This document shows, one piece after another, positions 5,964-13,451 of a stretch of DNA of 44,711 nucleotides; within the stretch, counting starts at the first letter, position 1, and every line of letters begins with the position of its first letter. The translations under genes were made by a program, and so were the position numbers. This DNA comes from a virus. The notes under the pieces were generated by a model. That model saw nothing but the letters and a program-made list of their open reading frames with translations. It ran no database searches and was not told the DNA's origin. The DNA is taken from positions 1 to 44,711 of the IMG/VR virus record IMGVR_UViG_3300044798_000676; one strand, 5' to 3'.

Positions 5964-7172
5964 ATGGCGAAAGCGAAAAAGAAGGGTGTGAAGGGCAAGG
6001 CGGCGAAGTCCGCGGGCGTGCAGCGGATGGACCTACCCGTCGACAAGCTCCGCTTGGAAGCCGAAATCCAGACCCGGGTTGAGTTGGACAACGACCGGGT
6101 TGTCCAGTTCGCGGAGGCGATGCGTGCGGGCAAGAAGTTCCCGCCGATTTCTGTGTGCTACAGCGACCCGCTCCACTACGTGATCGACGGATTTCACCGG
6201 ACCGCCGCGGCCAGCCTTGCCGGCGTCAAGTTCCTGCCGGCGGAGGTGTGGGTCGGCGACCGAAAAGCGGCACGCTGGGCCGCGGCCGCGGCCAACAAGG
6301 AACATGACGATACCGGTCTGCATAGGACGAATGCCGACAAGGCCAAGGCCGTGCTGGCCGCCCTGAAGAGCAAGCCTGACCTCTCGGACCGGGCCATCGC
6401 CGAGCACGTCGGCGTCAGCCCCACGATGGTGGCGAGCCATCGCGCCACTGCAAACTCTTGCAGTCAACCTGACCGGACCGGCCGGGACGGCCGGACCATC
6501 GACACCGCCAACATCGGCAAGTCCGTCGACCCGCCGCCTGACCCCGACGCCATCCCCATGGGCGACGATGAACAGCCTGACGGGCATCCCGCCGCCGCGC
6601 CCGTCGCCCCGGCCGCGAAGGTACACCCCGCGTGCGACCAGGTGGGCCAGGTCCTCGACGTCGCGGTGGTCGAGGCGTTTGCCCGGCGCGAGGAGATCAC
6701 CCACCTGATGACTGTGATCTCCGACGTCAAGGTCAAAGTGACCCAGGCCGTCGAAGCCAAGGACCCGCTCTTCGCCGCCTTGAACCATGCGCAGTTTGTT
6801 GCGGACTGCGCCAACATCCACAGGGCGCTTCGGGCCTGCCGGCCCCATGCCGCCTGTCCCTACTGCCGCCAGATGGGATGCAAGGCCTGTCTCGACCGGG
6901 GCTGGGTCGGCGAATTCGTCTACAACGCGGCGCCGGCGGCACTGAAACATGCCGCGGCAGCCGGGGCCGCCGCCGTCGATCCTGAGGAGGCGCCGCCGGA
7001 GACGGACGGCGAGCCTGGCAAACCCATCGGTGGCGATCCGATCTGCTCCGCCTGCGGCGAAGAGGCGGAAACGCTGTACACATGCGTAAAGTGTGGTGGT
7101 GCGTTCTGCGAGGACTGCATCGCGACCCGAACGCTCGTATGCGAGCAGTGCAATAAGTCGAAGACTCGCTGA
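5964..7172 (+). CDS. ParB-like protein 2 with HTH and C-terminal zinc fingers
   Basis: 402 residues. A Lys-rich N-terminus precedes a ParB-type domain (about 20-110) with VIDGFHRTAAA (73-83). Then come HRTNADKAKAVLAAL and a helix-turn-helix (LSDRAIAEHVGVSPTMVASHR, about 133-153), the order seen in many phage ParB/RepB-like proteins. A Pro-rich linker leads to a helical region and two Cys clusters: CPYC...CKAC (298-309) and a C-terminal run of CxxC pairs (about 358-397). DNA binding is likely; a partition, regulatory or nuclease role is open. The stop region contains the CTCGC hairpin. Confidence 0.8.
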   Translation: MAKAKKKGVKGKAAKSAGVQRMDLPVDKLRLEAEIQTRVELDNDRVVQFAEAMRAGKKFPPISVCYSDPLHYVIDGFHRTAAASLAGVKFLPAEVWVGDRKAARWAAAAANKEHDDTGLHRTNADKAKAVLAALKSKPDLSDRAIAEHVGVSPTMVASHRATANSCSQPDRTGRDGRTIDTANIGKSVDPPPDPDAIPMGDDEQPDGHPAAAPVAPAAKVHPACDQVGQVLDVAVVEAFARREEITHLMTVISDVKVKVTQAVEAKDPLFAALNHAQFVADCANIHRALRACRPHAACPYCRQMGCKACLDRGWVGEFVYNAAPAALKHAAAAGAAAVDPEEAPPETDGEPGKPIGGDPICSACGEEAETLYTCVKCGGAFCEDCIATRTLVCEQCNKSKTR

Positions 7173-7178
7173 GGCGAG
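7158..7178. repeat. TCGAAGA-CTCGC hairpin, copy 1
   Basis: TCGAAGA followed by CTCGC-TGAG-GCGAG, overlapping the stop of the 5964-7172 gene. The same 7-base flank and 5-bp stem occur at 7227-7247 and 9936-9956. Confidence 0.65.
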
Positions 7179-7198
7179 GACAAGTAAGGAGATGGAAC

Positions 7199-7375
7199 GT
7201 GGCAAAACTCAATGATCCGGTTCGTGTCGAAGACTCGCTGCGGCGAGCCGAGGAACTGCAGACGCTCGATGCTCTGGGCCAGATCGTAACCGCCCTGGAA
7301 CCTTTGGACCGCGAGGCCCAGGTCCGCATTCTCAAGACCGCTGTCATCTTGCTGAAGCTCTCCCCCGACGTGTGA
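7199..7375 (+). CDS. Small hypothetical protein between ParB-2 and the helicase
   Basis: 58 residues from GTG 7199, with AAGGAG (7186-7191) seven bases upstream. It encodes MAKLNDPVRVEDSLRRAEEL, then a helical segment QTLDALGQIVTALEPLDREA and a hydrophobic C-terminal helix ending LLKLSPDV. The GC-rich third codon positions, good ribosome site and tight spacing to the helicase support a real gene. It is reminiscent of small phage proteins with the AL..L....R.RIL pattern. Function unknown. The second CTCGC hairpin is inside it. Confidence 0.65.
   Translation: MAKLNDPVRVEDSLRRAEELQTLDALGQIVTALEPLDREAQVRILKTAVILLKLSPDV
7227..7247. repeat. TCGAAGA-CTCGC hairpin, copy 2
   Basis: TCGAAGA followed by CTCGC-TGCG-GCGAG, here inside the 58-residue gene and translated as EDSLRR. 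Confidence 0.65.
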
Positions 7376-7387
7376 CAAGGAGATGTG

Positions 7388-9058
7388 TTGAAACTCCGTC
7401 CCTATCAATCCGCCGCCGTCGCCGCCATTGAAGAGGCGTGGAAGTCCACGGCCGCGACGCTGATGGTGCTTCCGACAGGCACGGGCAAGACCGTAGCGTT
7501 CGCCCACATCCTGGACCGGATGCCACGCGGCCGGGCCATGGTGGTGGCCCACCGCGAAGAGCTGATCTGGCAGGCCAGCGACAAGATCCACGCCGTGACG
7601 GGTGAGAAGCCGGACGTCGAGATGGCGGACCTTCGGGCATCGACCACGCTCTACGGCAAGGCCCGGTTCGTCGTCTCCTCGGTCCAGACCCAGTGCGCGG
7701 GACGCGACGGGGGACGGATGGGCCGATTCCATCCGGAGGAGTTCGCCGTGCTGGTGGTCGACGAGGCGCATCACGCCACGAGCCCCACGTATCGACGTGT
7801 CATCGATCACTACCGTCAAAACCCCGCTCTCAAGGTCCTGGGTTGCACCGCGACGCCGGACCGCCACGACGAGCAGGCCCTGGGTCAGATCTTCGAGTCG
7901 GTCGCCTACGACTACGAAATCCTCGACGCCATCAACGATGGGTGGCTCGTGCCGATCCGGCAACGCGCCGTGGTGGTGAAGGACCTGGACCTCTCGAGCG
8001 TGAGAACCACGGCTGGCGATCTGAACGGCGCCGACCTGGCGCGGATCATGGAGTACGAGGAGGTGCTGCACGGCATCGCCACGCCCACGATCGACTTGGC
8101 GGCGGGCCGAAAGACGCTGGTCTTTGCCGCCTCGGTGGCCCACGCGGATCGGCTCTGCGAGATCTTCAACCGGCATTTGCCCGATTCGGCCCGGTTTGTT
8201 TGCGGCACAACGCCCAAAGAGGAACGGCGGTCCATGCTGAAAGACTATGCGGCGGGCCGATTCCAGATCCTCACCAACGTAGGCGTCGCAACGGAAGGGT
8301 TCGACGATCCCGGCATCCAGGTCATCGTCATGGCCCGGCCCACGAAGAGCCGGGCCCTGTATGCGCAGATGGCGGGGCGGGGCACCCGGCCGTTGCCCGG
8401 CCTGGTCGACCGATATGACGCGCCGGAGAACCGGACCGCCGCCATCGCCTCGAGCGCAAAGCCCGCGTGCGAAGTGATCGACTTCGTGGGCAACTCGGGC
8501 CGCCACAAGCTGATATCGACCGCCGACATCCTGGGCGGTACCTACGCCGACGACGTCGTGGCCCGGGCCCGCGAGATCGTCGAGAAGGCGGCCGGCGCCG
8601 CCGTGGACATGGGTGAGACGCTCCTCGACGCCCAGCGCGAACTCGCGGAGGAACGCGAACGGGAGCGGCGGCGGAAACTCCGTGTCGCGGCCCGGTGGGT
8701 CGCTCGCGACGTCGACCCGTTCGACATCCTGGGCATCGAGCCCGTTCGAGAACGGGGCTGGGACAAGGGTCGGGTTCTCTCTCCGAAGATGGCCGCCCTG
8801 CTGGAGAAACAGGGCGTCTCGACCCACGGCCTCACCTTTGCGGAAGGTCGGCGGCTCTGTGCCGAAATATGCAAGCGGTTCGATGAGAAAAAGTGCTCGT
8901 TCAAGCAGGCCCGGCTCCTCGCGCGGCATGGCTACGATCCCGGCGTGAGCTTCGTCGAAGCCCGTCGCCTCATTGACGGCCTCGCCGCCAACGGCTGGCG
9001 CCGGCCCGACGAGCCTGTGGCCGCCCCCGTCATTTCACTGGAGGAGATTCCGCTGTGA
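7388..9058 (+). CDS. DEAH-box superfamily 2 DNA helicase
   Basis: 556 residues from TTG 7388 (five bases after AAGGAG; GTG 7385 is too close). It contains the Q-like LRPYQSAAV, Walker A PTGTGKT (29-35), Walker B DEAH (125-128), motif III CTATPDRHD, and motif VI QMAGRGTRP (327-335). This is the SSL2/RecG-like helicase type common in phages, an ATP-driven DNA translocase or helicase for replication or recombination. The C-terminal about 170 residues are helical and probably carry an accessory or primase-binding region. The stop overlaps the next start. Confidence 0.9.
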   Translation: MKLRPYQSAAVAAIEEAWKSTAATLMVLPTGTGKTVAFAHILDRMPRGRAMVVAHREELIWQASDKIHAVTGEKPDVEMADLRASTTLYGKARFVVSSVQTQCAGRDGGRMGRFHPEEFAVLVVDEAHHATSPTYRRVIDHYRQNPALKVLGCTATPDRHDEQALGQIFESVAYDYEILDAINDGWLVPIRQRAVVVKDLDLSSVRTTAGDLNGADLARIMEYEEVLHGIATPTIDLAAGRKTLVFAASVAHADRLCEIFNRHLPDSARFVCGTTPKEERRSMLKDYAAGRFQILTNVGVATEGFDDPGIQVIVMARPTKSRALYAQMAGRGTRPLPGLVDRYDAPENRTAAIASSAKPACEVIDFVGNSGRHKLISTADILGGTYADDVVARAREIVEKAAGAAVDMGETLLDAQRELAEERERERRRKLRVAARWVARDVDPFDILGIEPVRERGWDKGRVLSPKMAALLEKQGVSTHGLTFAEGRRLCAEICKRFDEKKCSFKQARLLARHGYDPGVSFVEARRLIDGLAANGWRRPDEPVAAPVISLEEIPL

Positions 9059-9534
9059 TAACACGCACGAAAGTCTGTTGCTGGCTGAGCGAAAACTACC
9101 CATCCGTATTCTACGACTCGTGGTGGCCGAAACGAACCCCCGCCATTGACGCCCTCGCCGACTGTCTGAACACAGACGGCGTTTGTCGTACCGTCCCTAT
9201 GGCTCGCGGGTCTGGCAAGACCAGCCTGTCGTTTGCTTTCGCGGAGTACGCCATGACGATTCTTGGAGAGGGCTCGGTGATCGTTGTCAGTTCATGCCCA
9301 GCCGCGTCCTTCCCTTGGTACACCGGCCGGCGCCTGAGAATACTGGCCGGCCTCAAAGGACTTCGCCGTCCGCGACTCGTGATTCTGGACGATCTGTGGG
9401 CATACGAGGGTGCCTGGTCAGCGGCGAGAAACGCCATGGTACAGAGGTGCGGGAACAATTGGAATGTGTCGGTTCTCTCGCTCATCCGGTCAGCGTGTTG
9501 CATCTCAAAGGCCCGGTATGAAAAAGACCGTTGA
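9055..9534 (+). CDS. Stand-alone terminase-ATPase-like fragment
   Basis: 159 residues from GTG 9055 (GTGA overlap with the helicase stop). It aligns with the N-terminal ATPase of the large terminase at 19346: NYPSVFYDSWWPKRTPAI here against YFPGVFYDPWSPDHLTVI there, and Walker A ARGSGKTS (50-57) against PRGSGKSA. A Walker-B-like LVILDD (108-113) follows after a much shortened middle. The rest of the ATPase and the whole nuclease domain are missing. It may be a degraded duplicate, or a small NTPase that works with the helicase. Activity is unproven. Confidence 0.65.
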   Translation: MITRTKVCCWLSENYPSVFYDSWWPKRTPAIDALADCLNTDGVCRTVPMARGSGKTSLSFAFAEYAMTILGEGSVIVVSSCPAASFPWYTGRRLRILAGLKGLRRPRLVILDDLWAYEGAWSAARNAMVQRCGNNWNVSVLSLIRSACCISKARYEKDR

Positions 9535-9838
9535 CATCGAGGTACGGGAACTGCCTGCGGACGCGGAGCTGACCGATCGCGACCGCGAGGACCGGATCGC
9601 GATGGGCCTGCCCGGCGGTCCGCCGTGGCCCGATGTCAACACCCGGTGGTGGGACCGGCAAGGGCGTGAGTGGATGCTCTGCCGCGACGATACGTTTTGG
9701 ACCTGCCTCGACGCCCTCGAGCGCCTGCGGCCCTCGCCAGGCCGATGCTGGCGTTGTGGTTGCCCGTTGAAACCCCTAAAGAGTGACCACTCGCCTGTTC
9801 CGCACCAATGCGACTGGTGTCTACAACCCCGCACTTGA
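9518..9838 (+). CDS. Hypothetical protein with C-terminal zinc-finger motif
   Basis: 106 residues from ATG 9518, overlapping the previous gene by 17 bases. It starts with charged strands (TVDIEVRELPADAELTDRDR), has a Trp-rich middle (NTRWWDRQGREWMLCRDD), and ends in a probable zinc site CWRCGCP...CDWC. No family recognised. The Cys pairs resemble those of several other small proteins in this early region, which seems rich in zinc-binding adaptors. Confidence 0.6.
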   Translation: MKKTVDIEVRELPADAELTDRDREDRIAMGLPGGPPWPDVNTRWWDRQGREWMLCRDDTFWTCLDALERLRPSPGRCWRCGCPLKPLKSDHSPVPHQCDWCLQPRT

Positions 9839-9893
9839 CCCCCGGCGAGTACGCCAGGGAAAACCAGGACCTCAGGACACGAAAGGAATGGAG

Positions 9894-11621
9894 ATGGCAA
9901 AGCGAAAGTCGGACCCGCCTGAGAAGGCGGCGAAATCGAAGACTCGCCGTGGCGAGAAGATGTGCCGCGTGTGCGGTGAACCGATCGATGTGCCGGGCAA
10001 GGACGAAATCCGGTGCCTGAGTTGCTCGGCGGCGATAGGCACGGGCAAGGAGCCGCCCGGGGGTGAGGGAACCGTCGAGATCGCCCGGATCGCCGACCCC
10101 GAGGGCAACCACCGGGTGGGCCCCGACGCCGCGATCGGCGCCCTGGCCAGGTCGATGGCCACCGAGGGCCAACTCGTGGCCATCCGCGTCCACGAGCACG
10201 CGGACAACAAGACCAAGGGATACATCCTCGCCTTCGGCCGGCGGCGGATCGAAGCGGCTACCCGCCTGGGCTGGACACATATTCGCGCAGAGATACTGCC
10301 GCCCGTCGACGCCCAGACGATCCGGCAGGAATCCGCCCTGGAGAACCTGGAGCGGGCCAACCTCAACGCGCTCGAGGAAGCCGTGGCCGTGGCCGCCCTC
10401 CTGGAGAGCATCGCGGGCAAGCGGTTCGGGCCAGGCATGGATGCGGAGGCCGCGGTCGAGATCCCGCCCGACGCCATCGTCCAGGCCGCGGCCTTGCTCG
10501 GGCGCAGCACCCGGTGGGTCAAGGACCGGGCCCTGTTGCTCCGGTTAGCTCCGGCGGTCCGCGACATGGTGGCCAACGGTATCCTTCCGTTGGGCCAGGC
10601 CCGCGAGATCGCTGTCCTCGCCTCGGCCGAGGTCCAGGAAGACGTCGCCGGCAGCGCGGTGAGCGAGTGGAACGGGGACACCAGGATCCTCGCCGTCGAG
10701 ACCCTTCGCTGCATGGTCTCCAGTCGCCTCAGCACCCTCAAGGGCGTGCCGTGGGAGCTGGGCATCAGCTTCATTGGCAGGCCCGCCTGCGACGCGTGCT
10801 TTTCGAACACGGCAAAGGCGGGCAGCCTGTTCGACGACGCGGAGACACCTGAAGCCCGCTGCCTCAACCTCAAGTGCTATGAGGATAAGATGCGGGCCGC
10901 CGAGAAGGCGGTTCGGGCCACCGTGAGGGCCCTCGCCAAGAAGAAAGAGATCGGGGCTACAGCGGCCCAGGTCGTTGACTACGCCCCCGATTTCGTGAAG
11001 ACCGCCAAGGTGGCCCGCGAGCTCGGCAAGGCCCGCGACCCCGAAAGAGCGGAGCGCGAGCAGGAGCGAACGGACGCGACCCGCGTGCCCTGGGACCAAA
11101 CGCCCGAGCACAAGCACAACATGGCCCTCCACGCCTGGACGACGGCCCGGAACAAGGCGCTCTGGACCGCCCTGGCGGCGAAGCCGATGGCCCTCGCCCT
11201 GTGGATCCTTTGGACAGAGACGCCGGGCTATCGCCGCTTGGTGGGATGGGGCGACATCGGCAAGGCGGCCCGCCCCAAGGTCGAAGCGATCCTCAACCGG
11301 ATCCTCGCCGGCGACGAATCGTTGCTCGTGGAACTCGCCGCCGACTTCGTCAAGGAGCACCACTCCTGCGAGCCCGAATCCCTGATCCCCGCCCTGTGCG
11401 ATCGGCTGGGCCTCGTGCTCGATCCCGAGCCGAAGCTCCAGACCTTCGTCGCCGCCGCGGAAGCGAAGAAGGCCAGGCTCCCGGCGGCAAAGCCGGATGC
11501 CAAGGGCAAGGGCAAGAAGCCGAAGGGCGTCGGGGATGCCAACAAGGACTGCGATCACGAGTGCGACACGTGCGACGCAGCGGACTGCGGGAACTGGACC
11601 GGTGAGCCGACGCTGGCTTGA
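9894..11621 (+). CDS. parB: ParB-family protein 3 (long, zinc-binding N-terminus)
   Basis: 575 residues from ATG 9894 (AAAGGA six bases upstream). An N-terminal zinc finger (C24, C27, C41, C44) precedes a ParB domain: VGPDAAIGALARSMATEG and the box FGRRRIEAATRLGW (from 114), close to the GERRxRA motif of true CTP-binding ParB. Then come ENLERANLNALEEA and a ParB helix-turn-helix (LLGRSTRWVKDRALL). The remaining 300 residues hold two Cys clusters, a Lys-rich linker and a Cys-rich tail (CDHECDTC). It is much longer than a usual ParB. DNA spreading or partition activity is plausible; no parA is present. Confidence 0.85.
   Translation: MAKRKSDPPEKAAKSKTRRGEKMCRVCGEPIDVPGKDEIRCLSCSAAIGTGKEPPGGEGTVEIARIADPEGNHRVGPDAAIGALARSMATEGQLVAIRVHEHADNKTKGYILAFGRRRIEAATRLGWTHIRAEILPPVDAQTIRQESALENLERANLNALEEAVAVAALLESIAGKRFGPGMDAEAAVEIPPDAIVQAAALLGRSTRWVKDRALLLRLAPAVRDMVANGILPLGQAREIAVLASAEVQEDVAGSAVSEWNGDTRILAVETLRCMVSSRLSTLKGVPWELGISFIGRPACDACFSNTAKAGSLFDDAETPEARCLNLKCYEDKMRAAEKAVRATVRALAKKKEIGATAAQVVDYAPDFVKTAKVARELGKARDPERAEREQERTDATRVPWDQTPEHKHNMALHAWTTARNKALWTALAAKPMALALWILWTETPGYRRLVGWGDIGKAARPKVEAILNRILAGDESLLVELAADFVKEHHSCEPESLIPALCDRLGLVLDPEPKLQTFVAAAEAKKARLPAAKPDAKGKGKKPKGVGDANKDCDHECDTCDAADCGNWTGEPTLA
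9936..9956. repeat. TCGAAGA-CTCGC hairpin, copy 3
   Basis: TCGAAGA followed by CTCGC-CGTG-GCGAG inside the N-terminal codons of the long ParB gene. A similar hairpin with CCCGC-CGTG-GCGGG lies at 32978-32991. Confidence 0.6.
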
Positions 11622-11638
11622 ACTTGGAACCCTCTTCA

Positions 11639-12559
11639 ATGCCCGACGATCGCAATTCCAAGCTCGCCGCCCTTCTGGCCGAGGCGGTTGACGACACGCC
11701 CGACGACGACGAGGCGCTGTGCCGGCGACGTGAGGCATCGCCGCCGCCTCGGCCCCTTTGCCCCGACTGCAACGACGTCGCCGGCGACGGAATCAATTGC
11801 CCCGTGTGCCAGGCGATCAGGGCCGCGCGGCACCAGCGAACACCTGACGAGCAAGCGGCCTATGACAAGGCCAAGCAGACAAGACCCATCGACGCCACGC
11901 CTGTGCGCGATTGGCGCCGACACAAGCCTTTAACCTCAGGGGAACGCCCCGGGGACAACGTAGGTGAACCGTGCGCCGGAAGCATTGAATCGATGCGACC
12001 GCCTATCCAGGCGGGAGAGGGCGGTGCGAATCCGACCCCGGCGCTCCATGAAGACACGAAAGGAATTGACATGGCTGCCAGATTACCGAAGACGAAGATG
12101 CCCCCGCTCATGGCGGGAACGCCGCCCCGAGTCGGGGCGAAGCGATGCGAGAACCCGAGGTCGAACCCGAAGTGCTCGGGTACGACCACGAAACAATTCT
12201 GCCGGAGCTGTGGCATCCTGGAGAGCCGCATCGCGAGAGGCTTTGTGGATGGGGACGCGGTGCCGCCGGCGGCGCCGCCCCAGGAACAGCCGGAGCGGGT
12301 CGATGCCAAGACTGCGGTACGTCCCGCAGTGGCCCGCCACGTCGTGTCGGATGCCGACGGGTCGGCAGTGCACGTGGTCATCAATGCCCGGGCTGCCCGT
12401 GTTGTTCTGGAGGTCCTCGACAACCTGGCGGCGAAGTGGATGGGCCAGGTTGCCGGCGCCGAGAAGAGCGACGATCCGGAAGCCGATCTCATCCGGGTCC
12501 GCGAAGCGTACTACATGGGCCTGGTCGCGGGTTCCATCCGAGTCGGCCTCGCCACGTGA
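11639..12559 (+). CDS. Cys-rich hypothetical protein, possible two-gene fusion
   Basis: 306 residues from ATG 11639; a TTG at 11618 overlapping the upstream stop is an alternative. The N-terminal part has a zinc knuckle (CPDCND...CPVC) and a disordered middle. A second segment begins at in-frame ATG 12071 with its own ribosome site AAAGGA eight bases upstream. That leader (12053-12076) nearly repeats the leader of the long ParB gene (9876-9899). The second segment has another zinc site (CENP...CSG...CRSC) and a helical C-terminus (AARVVLEVLDNLAAKWM). Either one long protein or two products may be made. It contains palindrome copy 3. Confidence 0.6.
   Translation: MPDDRNSKLAALLAEAVDDTPDDDEALCRRREASPPPRPLCPDCNDVAGDGINCPVCQAIRAARHQRTPDEQAAYDKAKQTRPIDATPVRDWRRHKPLTSGERPGDNVGEPCAGSIESMRPPIQAGEGGANPTPALHEDTKGIDMAARLPKTKMPPLMAGTPPRVGAKRCENPRSNPKCSGTTTKQFCRSCGILESRIARGFVDGDAVPPAAPPQEQPERVDAKTAVRPAVARHVVSDADGSAVHVVINARAARVVLEVLDNLAAKWMGQVAGAEKSDDPEADLIRVREAYYMGLVAGSIRVGLAT
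12311..12330. promoter_or_regulatory. 20-bp palindrome, copy 3
   Basis: ACTGCGGTACGTCCCGCAGT, identical to copy 2 ten kilobases upstream, but here inside a reading frame where it encodes TAVRPAV. Identity over 20 bases at a coding site argues for selection or recent duplication of the site itself. Confidence 0.6.
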
Positions 12560-12616
12560 CCCGACCCGTGGAAAGAGAGACCGACCTCCTTCCGCTACGC
12601 CGATGGAATCCAGGGC

Positions 12617-12778
12617 GTGGCGGAGGAGTACCTGCGAGACGGAAACCAGCCCCTGGCTGCCCGGCTCTTGACGATCGCCGAGGAAGTCGAGGTCCTGGTC
12701 GGACGTGAAACGCGGCGCCGTAAGGCGGACAGGCCGCTGGCGGCCCCGCAGTCAACTGCCGCACCGGACCGAGCATGA
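12617..12778 (+). CDS. Small hypothetical ORF without a clear start
   Basis: Residues such as VAEEYLRDGNQPLAARLLTI and EEVEVLVGRETRRRK have the codon use and helical look of a real protein. The frame is the same as the preceding gene and stays open from right after its TGA (12557-12559), so the segment FRYADGIQG also looks coding. No ATG exists; GTG 12617 is the only usual start, with AGGG just before it. It may be a short gene with an unusual start, the detached 3' end of the upstream gene, or a sequence error at the stop. Confidence 0.4.
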   Translation: MAEEYLRDGNQPLAARLLTIAEEVEVLVGRETRRRKADRPLAAPQSTAAPDRA

Positions 12779-12791
12779 AAGGTGTGCTGGC

Positions 12792-13451
12792 GTGATCAAT
12801 CTGCGTTTCGGCAAGCTTCTGATTCTATCCCGTGCCCAAGACGCCGCTTCTGGAAACTGGCAGTACCTGTGCCAGTGTGACTGTGGACGCCAGAAGGTGG
12901 TTCGTGGCAGCCACCTGCGATGCGGCGAGGTCGTCAGTTGTGGATGCGTTCAAATGGAGAATCGGAAGGCCTTGGGAAGAGCAACGGCAACTCACGGTCA
13001 TTCCGTTGGCGGTCATCCGAGTCCGACATACCGGTCCTGGTCTGCCATGTGGTATCGCTGCACCAGTCCAAAGCATCCGCACTTCAAGGACTACGGCGGA
13101 CGCGGGATCGAAGTCTGCGAACGCTGGAAATCGTTTGCCCTGTTTCTTCAAGATGTTGGGCAAAGACCGCCCGGGAAAACTCTCGACCGTCTTGATTGCC
13201 ACGGGAATTACGAGCCGGGAAACTGCCGTTGGGCAACAAGCGAGGAACAACAACGGAACCTTCGTACCAACCGCCTGCTGACCTTTGACGGCAAGACGCA
13301 GTGCCTGACGGCGTGGGCCAAAGAAGCGGGAATCAAGAAGTCCACGTTGCGAGAACGGCTTGAACGCGGCTGGTCGGTAGAAGCCGCACTGGGGATAACC
13401 AGTGTCAAAATGGATACGGGTGTCAAAGCGGAATCCGTGCATGATTTGTAA
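12792..13451 (+). CDS. HNH homing-endonuclease-like protein
   Basis: 219 residues from GTG 12792. The N-terminal zinc-binding part (LCQCDCGRQKVVRGSHLRCG ... SCGC) precedes YRSWSAMWYRCTSPKHPHF and DYGGRGIEVCERW. The HNH-type core is KTLDRLDCHGNYEPGNCRWA, and the tail (LTAWAKEAGIKKSTLRERL) is a DNA-binding helix-turn-helix of the NUMOD type. Such freestanding endonucleases are mobile passengers in phage genomes that cut cognate sites and spread by repair. Its 3' end overlaps the next gene by 50 bases, which may mark where it inserted. Confidence 0.85.
   Translation: MINLRFGKLLILSRAQDAASGNWQYLCQCDCGRQKVVRGSHLRCGEVVSCGCVQMENRKALGRATATHGHSVGGHPSPTYRSWSAMWYRCTSPKHPHFKDYGGRGIEVCERWKSFALFLQDVGQRPPGKTLDRLDCHGNYEPGNCRWATSEEQQRNLRTNRLLTFDGKTQCLTAWAKEAGIKKSTLRERLERGWSVEAALGITSVKMDTGVKAESVHDL

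Noticed and set aside
6920-8929. 669-residue antisense frame over ParB-2 and the helicase
   Set aside because: Same GC artefact; the plus-strand helicase motifs I, II and VI are unmistakable.
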